Assembly: GCA_017935325.1 (NCBI GenBank) | Contig: JAGBHV010000087.1 | Location: 1-64,000, forward strand | Length of the DNA: 64,000 nucleotides | Direction of reading: 5' to 3' | Origin: Clostridia bacterium | GTDB lineage: Bacteria > Bacillota > Clostridia > Oscillospirales > Acutalibacteraceae | Part shown: positions 1 through 7,765 of the stretch, piece after piece | Layout: each line of letters opens with the position of its first letter | How positions within the stretch are numbered: the stretch's first letter is position 1 | The notes under the pieces: generated by a model | The model's database searches: none | Seen by the model: the letters and a program-made list of their open reading frames with translations, nothing else | Told to the model about the DNA's origin: nothing | Translations under genes and position numbers: made by a program

Positions 1-884
1 ATCATTTCAAGGTCTGCTCCTGCGGTGAAGCTCTTATAAATGAACCTCACGATTTTGAATGGGTAACAGATGCGGATGCTACCTGTACTTCAGACGGTGC
101 AGAACACGAAGAATGTACTGTCTGCGGATATGTGAGAAACGAAAACACAGTAATCGAAAGGCTTAGCCATTCTCTGCAGATGACAGAGGCAACAGAAGCG
201 ACATGTACAGAAGACGGCAATATTGAATATTGGACCTGTTCTGTATGCGGTAAAATCTTCAGCGATGAAAACGGCATAAATGAAATTTCACTCGAAGACA
301 CAATTGTTGAAGCAACAGGACACAATTATATTTCTGTTGTAACACCGCCTACACTTGATGAGTATGGCTATACAACCTATACTTGTTCAGTTTGCGGAGA
401 AAGTTATGTTTCAGACTACACTGACCCTCTTGGTCCTGTGGAAAAGACAACAGTCGGCGGCAAAATTACAAGCTTTATGTCAGAAACGGATGAAATAACA
501 GTTACTCTGCAAAACGATGCTTCGGGAGAAACCTATCAGGTAGTTTTGCAAGGAACAGAAGCCACATATATTTTTGAAAATATAGCAGACGGTGATTACA
601 TCCTTACAGTTTCTAAAAAGAACCACGTGACACGAAGCTATGAAATTACAGTTGATGGCGAAAGTCTCACACAGGATGTAAAAATTCACCTTAAAGGTGA
701 CATTAACGGCGATGGTAGAATTATGGTCACAGACTATAACGCGATTTTAAGACACGTTAAAAAGATAAAAAGTCTTGAGGGCTATGAGTTTGATTGTGCA
801 GATGTTGACGGAAACGGCAGAATCATGGTAACGGACTATAACGCAGTTTTAAGACACGTTAAAAAGACAGCGACGCTCTGGTAA
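1..884 (+). CDS. Secreted dockerin protein, C-terminal part (cut by left edge)
   Basis: The reading frame is open from the first full codon at position 3, so the N-terminus and signal peptide lie outside the window. In order the visible part has Cys-rich repeats with CxxCG pairs (CSVCG, CTVCG), a small beta-sandwich resembling carboxypeptidase regulatory-like domains (about residues 145-230) and a C-terminal type I dockerin. The dockerin has two calcium loops, DINGDGRIMVTD and DVDGNGRIMVTD, each followed by NA(I/V)LRHVKK, and the protein ends in LW. Dockerins bind cohesins, so the protein is probably extracellular and part of a surface or multi-enzyme assembly. No catalytic domain is visible here. 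It is clearly paralogous to the proteins starting at 9904, 11139 and 15555. Confidence 0.9.
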   Translation, partial: HFKVCSCGEALINEPHDFEWVTDADATCTSDGAEHEECTVCGYVRNENTVIERLSHSLQMTEATEATCTEDGNIEYWTCSVCGKIFSDENGINEISLEDTIVEATGHNYISVVTPPTLDEYGYTTYTCSVCGESYVSDYTDPLGPVEKTTVGGKITSFMSETDEITVTLQNDASGETYQVVLQGTEATYIFENIADGDYILTVSKKNHVTRSYEITVDGESLTQDVKIHLKGDINGDGRIMVTDYNAILRHVKKIKSLEGYEFDCADVDGNGRIMVTDYNAVLRHVKKTATLW

Positions 885-921
885 AAATTTTTATTAAAAA
901 ACAGACAACCCGTGGATCCTT

Positions 922-1194
922 CGCCGAGTGTTGGTAAGGAAGTTTTTGTTTCTCGAACAAAATTCCTTGTATTATCACCAAGAGCCTCGCAAGGCGACAA
1001 CCTTGCTGCATTTTTGGCTTCAATTCAAGAGATTTTCCTTTTCTACGAAACTGCGAAGCACTTTAAAATGCGAAATTGCGTGTGCAAGAAAAGGAAAAAC
1101 CCATCGATTACGCTGTCGCGTATCGGTGGGTTTTGACGCATTATGTGCCGTAAGTTAACATTTTAAAGAAATACTTCCTTATCAACGCTCGGCG
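922..1194. repeat. MITE-like element with terminal inverted repeats
   Basis: The left end (922-951, starting CGCCGAGTGTTGG) matches the reverse complement of the right end (1165-1194) at 26 of 30 positions. Inside, near 1099-1133, is a hairpin with arms CCATCGAT and ATCGGTGG, flanked by T-rich sequence. The right half is similar to 44455-44555 in inverted orientation. The element fills the gap between two convergent genes (dockerin protein and GDPD). Short open frames inside it have no family resemblance. It may be a non-autonomous mobile element or a bidirectional terminator repeat. No clear target-site duplication is visible. The rest of the 885-1233 gap holds nothing recognisable. Confidence 0.7.
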
Positions 1195-1233
1195 TTAAAA
1201 TGTCAGGCGGTGTTTTTAACTGCAGAACCGTAA

Positions 1234-1995
1234 TTATTTACGTGATATCAGTGAAATGAGCTGAGAGGGATATCTTGTGGTGATGTTGTCAGGAGCAAGA
1301 CTGAGACAATAATACATTTCAGACTTTTTGTTTGCTGTCCAGACAGAAACAAGTAATCCTTCTTTTCTGAATGCATCAACAAGCTTTTTTGAACATCCCT
1401 TAAAATGAAGATTAATGCCGACAGCACCGCAGCTTTTGACTTTTTCAACAAGGGAATCAATGTAATCCTTGTCAGCCTTTTTCTTTTTATCAACGCTGAC
1501 GTTGAGATAATATCTGATTTCAGGTGCGTCTTTTCTGATTGCGGGGACAAATTCTTCGTTGACTCCCGTGAAAAAGATTTTTTCAGCAACACCGTATTTT
1601 TCGGCAAGGGGAAAAACTGAAGAGATATTTTCTACAGATTTGACATCTACATTCATTCTGATATCAAGCTCCGATAAGCGAAGAAACGCACTCTCAAGTG
1701 AGGGTAAACTTTCATCTGTACTGTTATTTTCGGGCTTGTCATGGCAAAGCACAGGAGTGCCGTCAGGCATAAAGTGAAGGTCGATTTCGACAATATCTGC
1801 TCCGGCATCAGCTCCTGCAGAAATACTTTCAAGTGAGTTATCTTTTGTGTTTTCACAGCCGGTGTGTGCAGTTACGGTGAAGTATTCGGGAAGATTATTA
1901 CTTAATTCGCTGAACTTTTTCAGGCATATTCCTGCAGTCGTAACAGCGGCAAAGGCGGCAACGGCAGAAATTGTAATAACTGTTTTTTTCTTCAT
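1234..1995 (-). CDS. Membrane-anchored glycerophosphodiester phosphodiesterase-like protein
   Basis: The 253-residue protein starts with a lysine-rich N-terminus and a hydrophobic segment (residues 5-25), so it is exported or anchored. The GDPD TIM-barrel signature follows: AHTGCENTKDNSLESI near residue 43, then VEIDLHFMPDGTPVLCHD. Family members hydrolyse glycerophosphodiesters to glycerol-3-phosphate and an alcohol. The usual HRG reads HTG here, so the phosphate-contacting arginine is missing, while the downstream Glu-x-Asp metal ligands and the His-Asp pair are kept. Activity may therefore be altered. The start has an AGGAGCG-like ribosome site and a good promoter upstream (2041-2069). The gene is monocistronic and convergent with the dockerin gene. 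Confidence 0.8.
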   Translation of the reverse strand: MKKKTVITISAVAAFAAVTTAGICLKKFSELSNNLPEYFTVTAHTGCENTKDNSLESISAGADAGADIVEIDLHFMPDGTPVLCHDKPENNSTDESLPSLESAFLRLSELDIRMNVDVKSVENISSVFPLAEKYGVAEKIFFTGVNEEFVPAIRKDAPEIRYYLNVSVDKKKKADKDYIDSLVEKVKSCGAVGINLHFKGCSKKLVDAFRKEGLLVSVWTANKKSEMYYCLSLAPDNITTRYPSQLISLISRK

Positions 1996-2040
1996 TTCAG
2001 TCGCTCCTTTTTATTATCAGATTGTAAAATCCTTACAGAC

Positions 2041-2069
2041 ATTTTACTCGCTTTTGACAGTCATGTCAA
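2041..2069 (-). promoter_or_regulatory. Sigma-A promoter of the GDPD-like gene
   Basis: On the minus strand TTGACA (2064-2069) is followed after exactly 17 bases by TAAAAT (2041-2046). It lies about 50 bases upstream of the start codon at 1995. Confidence 0.7.
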
Positions 2070-2119
2070 TAAATACACAAAAACATATTTTGTGTGTGAC
2101 CTGATAATATAACATAGCA

Positions 2120-2148
2120 TTGAAACTTCTTGTTTTAAGTGATATAAT
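2120..2148 (+). promoter_or_regulatory. Sigma-A promoter of the kinase/TetM-like operon
   Basis: TTGAAA (2120-2125), a 17-base spacer and TATAAT (2143-2148), 35 bases upstream of the start at 2184. Confidence 0.7.
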
Positions 2149-2183
2149 TGTTTTGATAAATATCTGTTGAAAAGGAAACAAAA

Positions 2184-2696
2184 ATGATTATTCTGATAAC
2201 GGGAGCATCCCACACGGGCAAGACTTGTCTTGCACAGAAATTGATTGAAAAATATAAATATCCTTATCTTTCAATTGACCACTTGAAAATGGGTCTTATA
2301 CGAAGCGGGAATACGGACCTTACACCATTAAGTGACGATGAAGAACTGACAGATTTTCTCTGGCCGATTGTGCGTGAAATAATAAAAACTGCAATAGAGA
2401 ATAATCAGAATCTCATCGTTGAAGGATGTTATATTCCTTTTGATTGGGATAAAGATTTCAGTGAAAAGTATTCTGAAAACATTAAATTCATCTGCCTTGT
2501 GATGAGTGAAAACTACATAAAAAGAAATTTTGATAACATAAAGAAATACGAAAATGTAATTGAGAACCGTCTGAGTGATGATTTTACAATTGAAAATGCG
2601 TTGGAAGATAATGCGAAAATTCTTTTGTCTGCAAAAAAACATAACAAAAATGTTGTACTGATTGATGATGAATATAAAATTGATATTGATTTCTGA
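2184..2696 (+). CDS. P-loop nucleotide kinase-like ATPase
   Basis: The 170-residue protein begins with a Walker A motif, GASHTGKT, at residues 7-14. This is followed by a short strand ending SIDHLK and a later strand LIVEGCYIP that resembles the Walker B region of adenylate/shikimate-kinase-type folds. There is no signal peptide or membrane segment, so it is probably a cytoplasmic small-molecule kinase. The substrate cannot be read from the sequence. The start has a GGAAAC-type ribosome site. The gene ends 23 bases before the TetM-like GTPase and is likely cotranscribed with it. Alternatives are a zeta-toxin-like or generic AAA-type ATPase; no antitoxin neighbour is seen. Confidence 0.7.
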   Translation: MIILITGASHTGKTCLAQKLIEKYKYPYLSIDHLKMGLIRSGNTDLTPLSDDEELTDFLWPIVREIIKTAIENNQNLIVEGCYIPFDWDKDFSEKYSENIKFICLVMSENYIKRNFDNIKKYENVIENRLSDDFTIENALEDNAKILLSAKKHNKNVVLIDDEYKIDIDF

Positions 2697-2719
2697 CGAC
2701 AACGGAAAGGGGATAAAGA

Positions 2720-4735
2720 ATGTCCGGTATTTTTCATAACATAGGAATACTTGCACACGTTGACTCGGGCAAAACCACCCTTACCGAGCAGCTTTTGTAT
2801 CTGACGGGTGCAGTACGTCAGGCAGGCAGTGTTGATGCAGGTACAGCTTCAACTGACAGTCTTTCTGTTGAAAAGCAGAGGGGGATTTCCGTGCGTACGG
2901 CAACGGCATCAACCGTATACAACGGAGTTACAATCAATATTATTGACACTCCGGGTCATATTGACTTTGCAGGTGAAGTTGAACGTGCATTGTCTGCCCT
3001 TGATTATGCCGTAGTTATCGTTTCAGCAGTAGAGGGTGTCCGCGCTCATACGGAAAATATTTTAAAATCGCTTGATAACGCAAATCTTCCGAGAATAATT
3101 TTTATAAATAAAATCGACAGAGCCGGCTCAGATACTGATAAGGTTATAAATGAACTGAAAAATATTTCGCCTCAGGTTCATCTCGTTTTGTCATCTGCCG
3201 AAAATGAGGGCCTTGAAAATCCTGTTGTAAGAAGAATTGACGATGATGAATTTGCTGTGCGCGCAACTGAAACGCTTGCTGATATAAATGACGAGGCAGA
3301 AGAGGCTTTCCTCAACGAAACAGTTTTATCTTATGAGCGTGCGGAAGAAATTGTTCGGGAAGAGATTTCTTCCTGCCGTCTGACTCCTGTTGTTTTCGGC
3401 AGTGCGAAATATTCTGTAGGCATAAAAGACCTTGCAGATGTGCTTGTTAAATTCATGCCTGATTCAACACGCAGAGAAACCGAAGATTTATGCGGAATAA
3501 TTTTTAAAATTGAGCACGATAAATCTCTTGGCAAAGTATCTCACATAAGACTTTTCGGCGGAGAAATAGCAAACCGGGATGAAGTTGAATTGTTTGTGCC
3601 TGAAAGCAGACAGAAAGTTGAATCTGATGCAGTTGAAGTTGAAGAAAAACCTCCCGTGAAAGAAAAGGTTTCACAGATTAAAAAGTTCTCCGGTGCAAGA
3701 ATTACCGACACGGGAATTGTCAAAAGGGGAGATGTTGCAGCTGTCTGCGGTCTTCCGTCAGCGAAGACGGGACAGTTTATCGGCTCTCTTGCCGTGAGTG
3801 AAAAAGCAAAACTCGTAAATCCGTTTTTACGCGTTAAGGTTACACCTGCAGATTCTGACCCCCTTAAGCTTCCGTCTCTTGCGGCAGCTCTCGGTGAGCT
3901 TTCTGATGAAGAGCCGTATATAGATGCAAAATGGGAAAACGGACAGAAAGAAATTACAATCAGCACAACGGGAAAAATACAGCTTGAGGTCCTGGGTAAT
4001 CTTCTGAAAGAAAGATATGACCTTTCTGCTGAATTTTCACCGCCTACAGTTATTTATAAAGAAACTCCTGCACGAAAGGGCACGGCATATGCAAGCTATA
4101 CAATGCCCAAACCCTGCTGGGCAGTAGTTGAATTTTTATTTGAACCGATGCCGAGAGGTTACGGCGTATCTTACCACGGAAGACTTCCGTCAAATCAATG
4201 CTTTTACAGATATCAGTCCCATATACGCACATCTTTTAATTCCTGCCTTGAACAAGGTCTGTACGGTTGGGAAGTAACGGATTTCAGATGTACGCTCGTC
4301 GGCGGAGAACACCACACAATACATACCCATCCACTTGATTTCTTTGTCTGCACACCTATGGCGTTTATGAACGGACTTTCACAGCTCGGTTCAACTATTC
4401 TTGAACCTCTTCTTAAAATCAGGGTAACAGCACCTGAAGAGCTTTCAGGTAAGATTTTTTCTGAAATAATCAAAATGGGCGGTGAATATGACACTCCCGT
4501 TATCCGTTCAGGTATTGTAAGCCTTGAAGCAATTGTACCCGTAGCAACATCAATGAATTTTCCGGAAAAGCTTGCTGCTTTATCTTCGGGCAAAGCTGTT
4601 CTTTCGCAGTCGTTTTACGGTTATCGCGAATGTCGTGACGGAAATGAGCATATAAATCCCCGTCGCGGAGTGAATCCTCTTGAACGCTCAAAATGGATTT
4701 TGTGGGCAAGAGGTGCATACAGTGCAGAAAAATAA
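2720..4735 (+). CDS. TetM/EF-G-like translation GTPase (divergent ribosomal-protection-type family)
   Basis: This is a 671-residue translational GTPase. G1 is AHVDSGKTT near residue 13, G2 contains RGIS, G3 is DTPGH and G4 is NKID. EF-G-like domains II, III, IV and V follow. The overall order and the C-terminal SKWILW region resemble tetracycline ribosomal-protection proteins of about 640 residues. In Tet(M) the domain IV tip contains YYSPVS, which contacts the drug site. The corresponding stretch here reads GGEHHTIHTHPLDF, nearer to EF-G. It should therefore not be called a resistance gene from similarity alone. A chromosomal ribosome-rescue or translation-factor paralogue is as likely. Ribosome site GGAAAGGGG. 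It follows the P-loop kinase gene. Confidence 0.8.
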   Translation: MSGIFHNIGILAHVDSGKTTLTEQLLYLTGAVRQAGSVDAGTASTDSLSVEKQRGISVRTATASTVYNGVTINIIDTPGHIDFAGEVERALSALDYAVVIVSAVEGVRAHTENILKSLDNANLPRIIFINKIDRAGSDTDKVINELKNISPQVHLVLSSAENEGLENPVVRRIDDDEFAVRATETLADINDEAEEAFLNETVLSYERAEEIVREEISSCRLTPVVFGSAKYSVGIKDLADVLVKFMPDSTRRETEDLCGIIFKIEHDKSLGKVSHIRLFGGEIANRDEVELFVPESRQKVESDAVEVEEKPPVKEKVSQIKKFSGARITDTGIVKRGDVAAVCGLPSAKTGQFIGSLAVSEKAKLVNPFLRVKVTPADSDPLKLPSLAAALGELSDEEPYIDAKWENGQKEITISTTGKIQLEVLGNLLKERYDLSAEFSPPTVIYKETPARKGTAYASYTMPKPCWAVVEFLFEPMPRGYGVSYHGRLPSNQCFYRYQSHIRTSFNSCLEQGLYGWEVTDFRCTLVGGEHHTIHTHPLDFFVCTPMAFMNGLSQLGSTILEPLLKIRVTAPEELSGKIFSEIIKMGGEYDTPVIRSGIVSLEAIVPVATSMNFPEKLAALSSGKAVLSQSFYGYRECRDGNEHINPRRGVNPLERSKWILWARGAYSAEK

Positions 4736-4807
4736 AAATCATATATCGGCATTTTGCTGAAAAGTGGTCGGCCGGGTTGTTCAAAAAGACGAATTTGAAA
4801 AAGCTGA

Positions 4808-4836
4808 TTGAATTAAGAATTAATAAATGTTAGTAT
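4808..4836 (+). promoter_or_regulatory. Sigma-A promoter of secreted hydrolase gene
   Basis: TTGAAT (4808-4813), a 17-base spacer and TAGTAT (4831-4836), about 30 bases before the start at 4868. Confidence 0.55.
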
Positions 4837-4867
4837 ATCAGTAGAATATTATCAGGAGGAAAATTAA

Positions 4868-6799
4868 ATGAAAAAATTTATTGCAGTTCTTCTTTCCTTT
4901 GCAATGCTCGTTTCTGTTATGGTGATACCTGCCACGGCTGTGCAGGCAGAGCCTGAAGTTGAAATGATAACAGACGGTGATATGCAGAGCGTTTTTGACG
5001 AAAATGAAAACAGCCTTATTGTTTTCGTTACAGGTATAGGTCAGAGCTATTCATATCTTTTTGATGAAAGCTACACGCAGGAAGGTGCTTTTGAAAACGG
5101 TACTCTTCAGGATTATGAAAACTATGCTCCGCTTATTGCCGAGGGCAAGTATTCCACAAGATGGAATCTTTTCAACTCTTTTGATGAGGCTTTTTCCGAT
5201 AAGGAAACTATATCAGCTATTATTTCTGTTGTTTTCAATCTTCTTTTTTCAGGCGTTATAAGACAGTGTACAATTAAAGAGGAAGATGTTCAGACAATAG
5301 TCAGAAATCTTTTTAAGTTTAATCTTGTTGATGAAGAGGGAAACTCTCATCCGAGAGTTGTAACTCCCAGATACGCTATGCCTGTTTCTGAATATCCGTG
5401 GGCAATGCGTGATGGTGAATACCGCAGTGAAGCAAGAGAACGTTTCTTCTCTGCAATTCCCTGCGAAGATATTGCTAAAGAAAAGTTCGGCGAAAACTAT
5501 GAAGATTTCCTTTATGTTTTCAATTACAGTGCATTTTCTTACACTTCAAAGAACGTCGAAGGCCTTCACGACTTTATTGAAACAATCCTTGAAAATAATA
5601 AAGTAGGTGCAGAGAAAGTTGTGCTTATTCCCATGAGCATGGGCGCATCTGTTGTATCAGCGTATATGGATGCATATCCTACAGTAGCTGAAAATCATAT
5701 AAGACGTGTTGTAGGTATTGTGGGTGCATGGGACGGAACGGAAATTATCGGCGACCTGCTTACACAGCAGTATTGCGATAATTCAGCAGACCTTTTCTAT
5801 AACGGCCTTATCAGCGACCTTGTGGGCGAACCCTGGGGATATGTTGTGAATATTGCGCTCAGGCTTTTCCCGAAGCAGGTGTTGAGAGACCTGATTGATA
5901 TGGTGCTTCAGGGCTTTGCAACTGACCTTTTCGGACCTACTCCTTCACTCTGCAACATGGTTCCTCTTGAAAGATACGATGAAATCAAGTGGTGCATTTC
6001 TTCCGATGTTGTAAAAGAAGAGGTTGATAAGTTTTACGAGGCAAAACGCAATCTTCCGCAGACTATGAAAAATCTTGAAGCAGAGGGCGTAACCTTCTCA
6101 TTTATCGCAGGCTACGGACTTCCCTTCGGTGCTTGCACAAGCGACTACAGCCTTTTCGGATTTATGAAAAATGCTCCGACTACAAACTCTGATGAAATTA
6201 TCAATATTGATTCAACAGCGCCGGGTACAAGCTTTGTAGCATACGGCGAAAAGTTCGAAGATACAGAGGGCAGGGAGCTTTCTCCTGACGGTTCGCTTGA
6301 TATTTCGACAACTATTTTCAAAGATTCAACGTGGTTCTTCTATCAGCAGAAGCATGAGCTTGAATATAACAACACAGCACTTTCACTTGCTCTTAACCTT
6401 GCAACAGGTGTAATAAAGACGGTGGATGATTGCGATAACCTTGAAGAAGACGGATATTATTATCCTCAGTTCAACGGCGCAAGAAATGTTAGTCCTCTTG
6501 TGAGAAGCTATATTCCGGACCTTGAAAGATATTGCGAAGAAACAGGTTATGTTCTCACTGATGAGCAGCAGGCACTTCTTGATAAAGCAAAAGAAATGAT
6601 TAATTGCACAGAAAACAATTTTGAAGAGGACAATGCTCTGATTGATGATGTGCATGATATGCTGGTGGAAATCGGCGTGTATGCGCCTGAAGAAGAACCA
6701 GGCAAAGCGGAAGTATTGCTTAATAAGGTGCTGAAAAAAGCAAACGACATTACATACAAACTTTTCGGAGCTAAGGGATTCCTTGATTTCGGTAAATAA
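4868..6799 (+). CDS. Secreted alpha/beta-hydrolase-like protein
   Basis: The 643-residue protein has a clear signal peptide (residues 1-27, cleavage near AVQA). After it, LIVFVTGIGQS resembles the first core strand and oxyanion region of an alpha/beta hydrolase. Around residue 255 the nucleophile elbow reads IPMSMGASVVSAYMDAYP, that is PxSxG rather than GxSxG. GIVGAWDGTEI follows as the next strand. A lipase or esterase function is the best guess; the substrate is unknown. The length is well above a minimal hydrolase, and a C-terminal helical region (residues 520-640) has no recognised domain. Ribosome site AGGAGG. The gene is monocistronic, with a strong terminator behind it. Confidence 0.65.
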   Translation: MKKFIAVLLSFAMLVSVMVIPATAVQAEPEVEMITDGDMQSVFDENENSLIVFVTGIGQSYSYLFDESYTQEGAFENGTLQDYENYAPLIAEGKYSTRWNLFNSFDEAFSDKETISAIISVVFNLLFSGVIRQCTIKEEDVQTIVRNLFKFNLVDEEGNSHPRVVTPRYAMPVSEYPWAMRDGEYRSEARERFFSAIPCEDIAKEKFGENYEDFLYVFNYSAFSYTSKNVEGLHDFIETILENNKVGAEKVVLIPMSMGASVVSAYMDAYPTVAENHIRRVVGIVGAWDGTEIIGDLLTQQYCDNSADLFYNGLISDLVGEPWGYVVNIALRLFPKQVLRDLIDMVLQGFATDLFGPTPSLCNMVPLERYDEIKWCISSDVVKEEVDKFYEAKRNLPQTMKNLEAEGVTFSFIAGYGLPFGACTSDYSLFGFMKNAPTTNSDEIINIDSTAPGTSFVAYGEKFEDTEGRELSPDGSLDISTTIFKDSTWFFYQQKHELEYNNTALSLALNLATGVIKTVDDCDNLEEDGYYYPQFNGARNVSPLVRSYIPDLERYCEETGYVLTDEQQALLDKAKEMINCTENNFEEDNALIDDVHDMLVEIGVYAPEEEPGKAEVLLNKVLKKANDITYKLFGAKGFLDFGK

Positions 6800-6805
6800 A
6801 TTCAT

Positions 6806-6846
6806 AAGAAAAGTCCGGGTGTTGACAAAGCACCCGGACTTTTTTG
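6806..6846 (+). terminator. Intrinsic terminator
   Basis: The hairpin arms AAGTCCGGGTG and CACCCGGACTT are separated by a short loop and followed by TTTTTT, just after the hydrolase stop codon. Confidence 0.9.
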
Positions 6847-6888
6847 TATCGCAGACCTGAACTTTTTACCTGTTACTTCTAAACTTTC

Positions 6889-6928
6889 AAATGCCTTTAG
6901 GAAAAAGCCCTAAAGGCATTTTTTTATA
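6889..6928 (+). terminator. Second hairpin terminator
   Basis: The arms ATGCCTTTAGG and CCTAAAGGCAT surround AAAAAG and are followed by seven T. It may back up the previous terminator. Confidence 0.75.
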
Positions 6929-6945
6929 TGTAATTACAAAAATAA

Positions 6946-7006
6946 TTGTCAAAATTTTGACAAATTGGATATTGACTAAAATTAGCACATATGCTAAAAT
7001 AGCATA
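6946..7006 (+). promoter_or_regulatory. Promoter with palindromic operators upstream of tetR gene
   Basis: TTGACT (6972-6977), a 17-base spacer and TAAAAT (6995-7000) form a promoter. A perfect 18-base palindrome, TTGTCAAAATTTTGACAA, lies at 6946-6963. Two overlapping palindromes sit on the -10: TTAGCA-CATA-TGCTAA (6982-6997) and TATGCTA-AAA-TAGCATA (6990-7006). This placement suggests repression by the TetR-family protein encoded just downstream. Confidence 0.65.
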
Positions 7007-7053
7007 GAAGTTAAAATTTGCAAATGTGCAAAAACAGAAAACGGAGACGAAAA

Positions 7054-7749
7054 ATGGCAAGAATTGATAAATCGAAGCTGACTAAACTGGAAATTATCCG
7101 TGTTGCATCAAGGAAGTTTCTTGAAAAGGGTTATTCCAACACGTCAATCAAAGCAATAAGCGATGAGCTTGAAATGAGCACAGGAAATCTTACATTTCAT
7201 TTTCCCACAAAAGAACATCTTTTAGCAGAACTTGTTAAGATGCTGCGTAGATTTCAATGGAAGTTAATCGAGCAGGAAGCAGATGAAGGAGTAAGCTCAA
7301 TGCTTGCTATATGTATTGAACTGATGACGGTTGCATCTGCCTGCGAAGAAAGCGAAATTGCCAAAGACTTTTTCCTTTCTACTTATTCAAGTCCCATTTG
7401 TGTTGACTATATCAGGTCAAGCGCAGTAGAAAGAGCAAAAATCATTTTTGAAAATTATTGCAAAGACTGGACAGAGGAGCAGTATATTGAAGCGGAAATA
7501 CTTATTTCAGGCATTAATTATGCAACTCTTATGACAACAGACACCACAGTTTCGCTGGAAACAAGAATAAGCGGAGCACTTAATCACATAATGATGATTT
7601 ACAATGTGCCTGAAAATTTGCGCAAAGAAAAAATAGAAAAAGTGCTTTCTATTGACTGCCGTGAATTAGGTAAACGTGTTTTCGGCAAATTTACAGAATA
7701 TGTTGATGAGTGTGTGGAAGATACGCTTAAAGAAATATTAATCGGATAA
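7054..7749 (+). CDS. TetR-family transcriptional regulator
   Basis: The 231-residue protein has a TetR-type DNA-binding domain in its first 60 residues. It includes ASRKFLEKGYSNTSIKAI and a recognition helix around STGNLTFHFPTKEHLL. The rest is a helical ligand-binding domain with no close family recognised. An earlier in-frame ATG exists at 7018, but the ATG at 7054 has the GGAG ribosome site and begins right before the conserved helix, so it is preferred. It is followed after 16 bases by the secreted 5'-nucleotidase gene, so the two likely form an operon under the palindromic promoter, with autorepression probable. Confidence 0.85.
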   Translation: MARIDKSKLTKLEIIRVASRKFLEKGYSNTSIKAISDELEMSTGNLTFHFPTKEHLLAELVKMLRRFQWKLIEQEADEGVSSMLAICIELMTVASACEESEIAKDFFLSTYSSPICVDYIRSSAVERAKIIFENYCKDWTEEQYIEAEILISGINYATLMTTDTTVSLETRISGALNHIMMIYNVPENLRKEKIEKVLSIDCRELGKRVFGKFTEYVDECVEDTLKEILIG

Positions 7750-7765
7750 TTAAGGAGAGATTTGT

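Noticed and set aside
912..1158. Two short plus-strand open frames of about 75 codons
   Set aside because: They lie entirely in the inverted-repeat element, overlap each other, lack ribosome sites and show no protein features.
2328..2756. 142-codon minus-strand open frame
   Set aside because: It is antisense to the kinase gene and runs into the next gene, with Phe/Ile-rich non-protein composition.
2720..4735. Calling the TetM-like gene a tetracycline resistance determinant
   Set aside because: The domain IV tip motif needed for drug release is replaced, so similarity alone does not support resistance.
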